Shown: positions 7,907-12,644 of the stretch, piece after piece
How positions within the stretch are numbered: the stretch's first letter is position 1
How the letters are laid out: the number at the start of each line of letters is the position of its first letter
DNA from: an uncultured Planctomycetaceae bacterium
GTDB taxonomy: Bacteria > Planctomycetota > Planctomycetia > Pirellulales > Thermoguttaceae
NCBI GenBank assembly: GCA_947307005.1
Contig: CAMZHY010000027.1
Span: 1-14,668, forward strand
Length of the DNA: 14,668 nucleotides
Reading direction: 5' to 3'
Made by a program: the position numbers and the translations under genes
Notes under the pieces: model-generated
Told to the model about the DNA's origin: nothing
The model's database searches: none
The model's input: only the letters and a program-made list of their open reading frames with translations

Positions 7907-8032
7907 AAAAAAAAAGAAAAACAGGTTCCATTGAGACTTCCCGATCTTAAAATCGTTATTACAGCCGCGGAGTTTGGATATGCGCGCCCAGACGGTGTTT
8001 ATGTAATCCCTATCGGTCGTCTGATGGACTGA
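7907..8032 (+). pseudogene. Gene remnant: C-terminal tail of a lost protein, possibly an AAA ATPase (DUF4143 type)
   Basis: Directly after the toxin gene an open frame starts in an A-rich stretch and ends LKIVITAAEFGYARPDGVYV then IPIGRLMD and TGA. The tail recalls, from memory, the end of some AAA-type ATPases with DUF4143 (...Y-x-R-x-D-G-V-x-V-x-P-I-G-C-L-x-D). There is no proper start codon or ribosome-binding site and the rest of the protein is missing. It is best read as a decayed fragment. The family assignment is uncertain; it could also be a short chance frame. Confidence 0.35.
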
Positions 8033-8117
8033 CGCAAACGCCCCCCAGCGCTCCTCCGAGAACGACGAATTCGGTTTCAAGTTCATTCAGGACGGAACGT
8101 CGCTTTGGACGGGACGA

Positions 8118-8243
8118 GTCTACTTTTGAAAATGAAAAACGCTGAAAAAAGTCGAATATGTCCACTTTTGAAAAAACAAATTCCATAAAAAAACTTCCCC
8201 TGTCCACTTCCCAAAATATTTCCTGAAAAATATCATTATTTGA
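8118..8243. repeat. Three repeats with 42-nt period, possible IS21-like transposon end
   Basis: Units start at 8118, 8160 and 8202, exactly 42 nt apart. They open with GTCTACTTTTGAAAA, GTCCACTTTTGAAAA and GTCCACTTCCCAAAA and continue AT-rich. A fourth weaker start (GTCTATTTTT) is at 8245. Repeated TGTCCACTTTT-type motifs near one end are, from memory, seen at the multi-repeat termini of IS21-family elements. No istA/istB gene is in the window, so this would be an orphan end. Confidence 0.45.
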
Positions 8244-8284
8244 CGTCTATTTTTCTTGACTGGTACAGCTCACCGGCGATTCAA

Positions 8285-8440
8285 CCTCAAAAATCCCTAA
8301 CGATTTGCCCCAAATTTCCTCAATAAAACACCTCAAAAATACAAAATGAAACGCCCCAAAAGTACAAAACAAAACGCCTCAAAAATACAAAATGAATTAC
8401 CTCAAAATTCCTAAATAAAACGCCCCAAAAATACAAAACG
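8285..8440. repeat. 23-nt tandem repeat array, about seven units
   Basis: Units start at 8285, 8308, 8331, 8354, 8377, 8400 and 8423, each exactly 23 nt apart; the last is partial. Every unit starts CCTC or CCCC, most continue AAAAATACAAAAT, and many close with AAACG. Units 3, 4, 5 and 7 are closest; 1, 2 and 6 have TTCCT or TCCCT in place of ATACA. The period is not a multiple of three and the frames contain stops, so it is not coding. There are no spacers, so it is not a CRISPR. It is close to two helical turns, as in iterons or arrayed protein sites; the function is unknown. Confidence 0.8.
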
Positions 8441-8468
8441 TCGTTGACGCCAGACGCGGCTTCGCGTG

Positions 8469-8520
8469 AAAAAAGAATCGAGAACGACTGACGTCTCGCC
8501 GACGTTCGTCGTCCTCGATT
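8469..8520 (-). terminator. Intrinsic terminator of the lysA operon
   Basis: On the minus strand AATCGAGGACGAC pairs with GTCGTTCTCGATT (13 bp with one G-U). The inner part of the loop also pairs (ACGTC with GACGT). CTTTTTT follows at once. It lies about 50 nt after the lysA stop and is a textbook rho-independent terminator. It also separates the housekeeping operon from the repeat region. Confidence 0.85.
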
Positions 8521-8568
8521 TGTGGATTTTCGTTCTATCTGCGAAGGGCTGACGCCGCGTCGCGGAGA

Positions 8569-9849
8569 CTAAAAGATTTCGTTCGCGATCAGGTGTTCAA
8601 AAGACTGTTTCTTACGGATAAGGCGCGGAACGCCGTTTTCGACGAGAACTTCGGGCGCGAGGAATTTCGAGTTGTAGTTCGACGCCATCGCCGCGCCGTA
8701 GGCGCCCGCGACTTCAATTACGAGGTAGTCGCCGACCCGCGCCGCCGGGAGCGTTCGCGTTTCGACAACGCCCCCTTCCTTCTGCGTGAAGACGTCCCCA
8801 GACTCGCAGAGCGGCCCGCCGACGACGACGTCGCGGTCGCCTTCGGGAATCGGCGTCGTCAGCGCGGGATTGTACGCGACGGAAATCGGGTGATAGCTTC
8901 CGTACGCCATCGGGCGAACGAGGTGCGTGAAGCCCGCGTCCACGAGGTAGAACGCGTTTTCCCCCTGCGACTTGATCGCGCGAATCTGCGCGACGAGGAA
9001 TCCGCTCTCCGCGACGATATAACGCCCCGGCTCGATCTCGAGCGTAATCTCATGACCAAGCTCTTTCTCGAGCGCCGCCTTCGTTTCATGCCAGAGACGC
9101 GCGAACTCTTCAAGGTCGATGAACTCTTCGCCCGACTGATAAGGAACCGGCAGCCCGCCGCCGCAGCTGATCGTCTTAACGCTCGCGCCGACCTCTTTCG
9201 CCGCCGCCGTCATCGCGTCGCAAACCTGTTTGAGATGTTCAAAGTCCGTTCCCGAACCGATGTGCATATGGACGCCGGAAACCGTCATGCCGTAGCGTTT
9301 CGCAAGCGCGACGCAGTCCGCGATTTCCGCGTGCCAAATCCCGTGCTTGGCGAACTCGCCCCCCGTGTTCGTCTTGCGGCTGTGCCCGTGTCCGAAACCG
9401 GGGTTGACGCGAATCGTCAGTTCAAAGCCCGACGCGTCGGCGCCGAGACGTTCGCCAATCTGCGCGATCATGTCGGGCGAGCCGACGTTCACAACGCAAC
9501 CGCGCGCTTCTCCCGTTACGAGCGCGAGCGCGTCGGCGTCGAAAATATCCGACGTATACGCGATCTCTTCCGGCTTGTACCCGGCGGCGAGCGCGCGTTG
9601 AATCTCGCCCGCGCTCACCGCGTCGACGAGCGCGCCCTGCTCTTTGATAAGCTTGATGATCGAAATGTTCGGGCACGCCTTCTGCGCGAAGCGAACGACG
9701 CCGAACCCGCGCAGCTGCGCGTAGCGTTCGACGATCTTCGCCGCGTCGTAAACGTAAACCGGCGTTCCGCCGAACTCCGTCGCAAGCTTCGCGACGGGAA
9801 CGCCCGCAATCTCCGCGCGGCGCGTCTTATACTCTGCAACTTTCTTCAT
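8569..9849 (-). CDS. lysA: Diaminopimelate decarboxylase
   Basis: Encodes 426 residues. LysA decarboxylates meso-diaminopimelate to L-lysine, the last step of lysine synthesis, in the cytoplasm with PLP. All marks of the fold-type III family are visible: the PLP lysine Lys57 in RFAQKACPN, HIGSG (196-200), CGGGLPVPY (229-237), EPGRY (273-277) and CESGD (348-352), plus GAYGAAMASNYNS near the end. The middle (PGFGHGHSRKTNTGGE, then KHGIW) closely resembles the E. coli-type LysA branch. GGGGAG lies 6 nt before the ATG. It is the last gene of the operon, 69 nt after the polyprenyl synthase with no promoter seen between, and a strong terminator follows. Confidence 0.96.
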   Translation of the reverse strand: MKKVAEYKTRRAEIAGVPVAKLATEFGGTPVYVYDAAKIVERYAQLRGFGVVRFAQKACPNISIIKLIKEQGALVDAVSAGEIQRALAAGYKPEEIAYTSDIFDADALALVTGEARGCVVNVGSPDMIAQIGERLGADASGFELTIRVNPGFGHGHSRKTNTGGEFAKHGIWHAEIADCVALAKRYGMTVSGVHMHIGSGTDFEHLKQVCDAMTAAAKEVGASVKTISCGGGLPVPYQSGEEFIDLEEFARLWHETKAALEKELGHEITLEIEPGRYIVAESGFLVAQIRAIKSQGENAFYLVDAGFTHLVRPMAYGSYHPISVAYNPALTTPIPEGDRDVVVGGPLCESGDVFTQKEGGVVETRTLPAARVGDYLVIEVAGAYGAAMASNYNSKFLAPEVLVENGVPRLIRKKQSFEHLIANEIF

Positions 9850-9918
9850 TTCGAACTCCCCTTTATCGATAAGCGTACGTCAAATAGAAACGGAAACCGA
9901 GAGCGCCGCGTTCCTCCG

Positions 9919-10986
9919 TCAGCGGTCGCGCCCCACGACGAACCGCGCGACCGCGCCGAGCGATTCAAACGCGTCCGGCGACGACGCGCGGCCAAGTTCT
10001 TTCGCGCGTCGTTCCAGCGTCGCGAGCGTCGTCAGCGCGTCGTCGACGAGACGGCTCGCCTCCGCAAACGCCGCGTCGACCGCGCCCGACTCGCGTAAAA
10101 TCGCCGCGATCTCCGCGCGCTCCTCCGGCCGAACCCCGCGCTCGACGCGCGCGAGAAAATTCTCGACGTTGGACGCGGACGCGCTTTGGAGATAGTAGAT
10201 CACGGGCAGCGTCGCTTTCTTATTCGCGAGGTCGGAGCCGAGCGTCTTGCCCGTCTTCTCTTCGTCGCCGACGAGGTCGAGAACGTCGTCGACGATCTGA
10301 AAAGCGACGCCGATCGAACGCCCGAAGGACGCGAACCCGTCAAGGTCGTCGCCCCTCGCGCCCGAAAGATAGCCGCCCAAAAAGGTCGAACATTCGATGA
10401 GCGACGCCGTCTTGCCCAGCACGACGCGGCGATAATCGTCGACGGTCAGTTCGAAGTCGCCGCTTGAATCCGTCTGGAAAAGCTCCCCTTCGACCGTCGC
10501 GCGGCATTTCGCGGAAATCTCGCGGAAGACGACCGAATCGTCGCAATCGCAGATCATGTCCAGCGCGAGCGTGATGAGAATATCGCCGACCAGAACGGCG
10601 CGTTTCGAGTCCCATTTCGCGTTCATCGTCTCGAGTTGACGACGAAAACGCGCCCCGTCGAGGACGTCGTCGTGGACGAGCGACCCCGTGTGAATCATCT
10701 CCAGCGCCGCCGCGCAGAGAAAATGACGGCGTTCGATCGCGCCCCAAGCTTTGCCCGAAAGGAGCAGCAGCGCGGGTCGCAGACGTTTGCCGCCGAGTTC
10801 GAACGAGTAGTTCAGGTACTGTTCAAACGCGGGGTCGGAACGGCGCAACGCTTCGCGCAGCGTCTCCGTCGTCGCCTCGAGTTCCGACGCGATCGGACGG
10901 TAAGTCTTAACGAGATCGAATTTACGTTCGCTGGCGGAAGTCGCGGAACCTGTCATAACGTCGTTTTCTCGCGCGCGGGCGTTCAT
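9919..10986 (-). CDS. Polyprenyl diphosphate synthase (long-chain trans-isoprenyl type)
   Basis: Encodes 355 residues. It condenses isopentenyl diphosphate onto allylic diphosphates to make the long chain for quinones or a related lipid. Visible motifs are GGKRLRP (65-71), the first Asp-rich motif DDVLD (106-110) with the RR pair at 115-116, the K-T pair at 192-193 and the second Asp-rich motif DDVLD (233-237). The residue five before the first motif is Gly101, not a bulky aromatic, which fits a long-chain product. Chain length cannot be fixed, so no ispB/hepT/ispA symbol is given. The ATG overlaps the folE stop in ATGA, so translation is probably coupled. Met11 is an alternative start, since the first ten residues are not conserved-looking. 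Confidence 0.92.
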   Translation of the reverse strand: MNARARENDVMTGSATSASERKFDLVKTYRPIASELEATTETLREALRRSDPAFEQYLNYSFELGGKRLRPALLLLSGKAWGAIERRHFLCAAALEMIHTGSLVHDDVLDGARFRRQLETMNAKWDSKRAVLVGDILITLALDMICDCDDSVVFREISAKCRATVEGELFQTDSSGDFELTVDDYRRVVLGKTASLIECSTFLGGYLSGARGDDLDGFASFGRSIGVAFQIVDDVLDLVGDEEKTGKTLGSDLANKKATLPVIYYLQSASASNVENFLARVERGVRPEERAEIAAILRESGAVDAAFAEASRLVDDALTTLATLERRAKELGRASSPDAFESLGAVARFVVGRDR

Positions 10987-11603
10987 TTCTGGAGCGCTAG
11001 GTTAAGAAATTCCGCGCGCGTCGAAGGACGCGTTCGGAACGTTCCTTTCATCGCGGAGGTCACGCAGTAGGAGCCGGGCTTTTTGACGCCGCGGAGCGTC
11101 ATGCAGGCGTGCGTCGCTTCGACGACGACTCCGACGCCAAGCGCGCCAAGCTCTTGCATGAGGAGGTCGGCGATCATTTCCGTCATGCGCTCTTGGAGCT
11201 GCGGACGGCGCGAGACCGTCTCGACGACCCGCGCCACTTTGCTCAGACCGACGACGCGCCCTTGGGGAATGTAGCCGATATGAACCTTACCGATGAAGGG
11301 AAGCAGATGGTGCTCGCACATCGAGTGAAACTCAATGTCTTTAACGATGACCATCGAATCGTACTTCTCGGTGAAGAACTTCTGGAGGTGAACGGCGGGA
11401 TCTTGGTTCAGACCTTGGAACAGTTCCGCGTACATTCGCGCGACGCGCTGCGGGGTCTCGAGGAGCCCTTCGCGGTCGGGATTCTCGCCGATCGCGCACA
11501 GAATCTCGCGAACCGCGCGCGCGATTCGGGGCTGATCGACGACAAAGTCTTCGTCTTGCGCGGGCGGCGCGGCGACCTCGCCTTTTTTCTTGGATTTCGC
11601 CAT
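10983..11603 (-). CDS. folE: GTP cyclohydrolase I
   Basis: Encodes 206 residues. It converts GTP to 7,8-dihydroneopterin triphosphate, the first step of tetrahydrofolate (and related pterin or 7-deazaguanine) synthesis, as a cytoplasmic decamer. Zinc ligands are visible: Cys96 and His99 in MCEHHLLPF and Cys167 in THACMTLRG. The family motifs GLSKVARVVE (119-128) and RRPQLQERMT are intact. An open frame extends upstream to 11930, but it runs through the preceding gene in another frame. ATG 11603 is chosen because GGAG stands 8 nt before it and TAATG joins it to the upstream stop. The first 20 residues (MAKSKKKGEVAAPPAQ) are a charged, low-complexity extension. Confidence 0.95.
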   Translation of the reverse strand: MAKSKKKGEVAAPPAQDEDFVVDQPRIARAVREILCAIGENPDREGLLETPQRVARMYAELFQGLNQDPAVHLQKFFTEKYDSMVIVKDIEFHSMCEHHLLPFIGKVHIGYIPQGRVVGLSKVARVVETVSRRPQLQERMTEMIADLLMQELGALGVGVVVEATHACMTLRGVKKPGSYCVTSAMKGTFRTRPSTRAEFLNLALQK

Positions 11604-11863
11604 TAGAACTTCTCCAGATGATTCTCGATATAACGCGCCAGCGTCACGGGATCGTTCCGTTCCGTCAGGAACTTGATTCGATCTTCGGGAACCTTGAGAT
11701 TTCGGAGCGCCAGAACAATTCGATTCCAAATCGCCTCGCGCTTCTTCGGCGTCTCGGCTAGATACAGATCCGTCGTAAGTTCGCTGAGCTTCTGCCGCAT
11801 AATCTCCGGCTTGTGCTCGTAATATCGTTGGATTAATTTTTCCTGATAGGGAGTGCGATCCAT
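11603..11863 (-). CDS. Conserved hypothetical small protein, first gene of the folE operon
   Basis: Encodes 86 residues from ATG 11863 (MDRTPYQEKLIQRYYEHK). It is charged and helical-looking with no signal peptide or membrane segment. From memory, similar short proteins starting MDRTPYQ with a later LY-x-AE...K-x-R...W stretch occur in planctomycetes, but no function is known. A longer frame from TTG 11905 adds 14 residues without a ribosome-binding site and is not preferred. The site before ATG 11863 is also weak. Its stop overlaps the folE start by one base (TAATG), so the two are probably made together; it may support folE or simply lead the operon. Confidence 0.7.
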   Translation of the reverse strand: MDRTPYQEKLIQRYYEHKPEIMRQKLSELTTDLYLAETPKKREAIWNRIVLALRNLKVPEDRIKFLTERNDPVTLARYIENHLEKF

Positions 11864-11963
11864 ATAAACCAGCCGCGTTCGTTTTCTTAGTAAAGGCGTA
11901 GGCAAAAGACGTTCGTTTTACGCGCGGCAATCGTGAATTTCCCGAGCGCCGCCGCGACGATCG

Positions 11964-11992
11964 ATTATATTCGGAGCGCCCCCTCTTGTGAA
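11964..11992 (-). promoter_or_regulatory. Promoter of the hypothetical-folE-polyprenyl synthase-lysA operon
   Basis: On the minus strand TTCACA (11987-11992) is followed after 17 nt by the consensus TATAAT (11964-11969). The leader to the ATG at 11863 is about 95 nt. This is the best sigma70-type promoter in the window. Its -35 box lies in the centre of the inverted repeat 11977-12002. Confidence 0.75.
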
Positions 11993-12002
11993 GTAGGGGG
12001 CG
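11977..12002. promoter_or_regulatory. GC-rich inverted repeat bracketing the -35 box
   Basis: CGCCCCCT (11977-11984) and AGGGGGCG (11995-12002) are perfect reverse complements around a 10-nt centre that holds the -35 hexamer. No T-run follows on either strand, so it is not an intrinsic terminator. A dimer bound here would block RNA polymerase, which fits an operator. Confidence 0.5.
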
Positions 12003-12263
12003 ACGCGCGGCGGCGACTAGGCGGACAACGTCCGCGCTCGTAGACGCCGTTTTTCCCCAAGATTCGACGCCATGCGCGCCGCCTCGTCGGGCGGCTTGAC
12101 AGCTCGTTCTTCTAAACCGCGCGGAGTCGCCAAACGTTGAAGGCGTGTCAATCTCGGCAAGATTTTCCGCGTCTCATCTTTTAAGACCGGAAAATTTAAC
12201 GAGTTGCAAACAACGGCTGCTGGCGGCTCGCCGTCGAGTATTGCTCTATTCTCAACGACGTCT
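12003..12263. other. Intergenic stretch with nothing recognisable
   Basis: GC-rich upstream region of the folE operon. I see no gene, tRNA, convincing promoter or repeat here. TTGACA at about 12097 and its minus-strand counterpart near 12146 both lack a -10 box at the right distance. Confidence 0.5.
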
Positions 12264-12310
12264 AAAAAAAAACGATCCGATTGTTTATTAGCGCGTTCAA
12301 AAACAATCGG
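12264..12310 (-). terminator. Terminator-like hairpin, strongest on the minus strand
   Basis: CCGATTGTTT (12277-12286) and AAACAATCGG (12301-12310) form a perfect 10-bp stem with a 14-nt loop. On the minus strand the stem is followed after ATCG by nine T (A-run 12264-12272). On the plus strand it is followed by the weaker TTATTCTGTTT. No gene ends here on either strand, so it may insulate the divergent units or end an unseen minus-strand RNA. Confidence 0.55.
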
Positions 12311-12352
12311 TTATTCTGTTTCAAACATTAAATAATCCGCAAACCAATTATC

Positions 12353-12381
12353 TTGTCAGAACGCTTTTCTTGTGATAGTAT
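12353..12381 (+). promoter_or_regulatory. Candidate promoter of the surface-protein gene
   Basis: TTGTCA (12353-12358), a 17-nt spacer, then TAGTAT (12376-12381), one and two mismatches to sigma70 consensus. The predicted leader is about 255 nt, unusually long, and contains a palindrome and two hairpins. Confidence 0.5.
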
Positions 12382-12497
12382 GGAGGCGACGCGGGTCTTT
12401 TGTTATGCGACGGGGGGGAACGTCGAACCTTTTGACCGTTCGTTTCTTCCGTCGACTCGGCTTTTAGCCGCGAGACAAAAACCGCTTCATCGTCTTT

Positions 12498-12512
12498 GTT
12501 TGCATTGCAAAC
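12498..12512. promoter_or_regulatory. Short palindrome in the leader
   Basis: GTTTGCATTGCAAAC: 7-bp arms around one central base. It could be a regulator half-site pair. The alternative is chance; nothing ties it to a known regulator. Confidence 0.25.
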
Positions 12513-12540
12513 GCTTGTAGAATCGGCCGTCCGCGTCGCC

Positions 12541-12588
12541 GAGCGCGGACTCGGCGTTATCGCCGACTCGCGCTCTCGCGTTATCGCG
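12541..12588 (+). promoter_or_regulatory. Two hairpins with identical TTAT loops in the 5' leader
   Basis: TCGGCG-TTAT-CGCCGA (12551-12566) is embedded in outer arms GAGCGC (12541-12546) and GCGCTC (12570-12575). It is followed by CGCG-TTAT-CGCG (12577-12588). They lie 55-105 nt before the ATG of the surface-protein gene and would fold in its mRNA leader. No known riboswitch class is recognised. Confidence 0.4.
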
Positions 12589-12644
12589 CGCTACGACGCG
12601 AAGACAACGGCGCCGTCGGCTCCCCCGTAATTAAGGATTGTCAG

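Larger units (their letters stand above)
8033..8568. other. Intergenic accessory stretch, mostly repeats
   Basis: No complete gene is seen. At 8033-8117 one plus-strand frame reads ENDEFGFKFIQDGTSLWTGR and stops at 8127; it may be another small remnant, but I do not recognise it. The rest holds a 42-nt-period repeat set, a 23-nt tandem array and the lysA terminator, listed separately. Composition changes from AT-rich to the GC-rich background at about 8445. Confidence 0.6.

Noticed and set aside
8285..8440. CRISPR array
   Set aside because: Units follow each other without unique spacers and 23 nt is the whole period; no cas gene is present.
8593..10098. 501-codon plus-strand open frame
   Set aside because: It is antisense to lysA and the polyprenyl synthase, is extremely rich in Arg/Asn/Ala and shows no motif; a shadow of GC-rich coding DNA.
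11604..11930. 109-residue N-terminal extension of folE
   Set aside because: It overlaps the upstream gene in another frame, and ATG 11603 has a good ribosome-binding site and matches usual FolE length.
12458..12470. CGGCT-TTT-AGCCG hairpin as terminator
   Set aside because: Only a 5-bp stem and no T-run on the plus strand; it lies in the middle of the leader.
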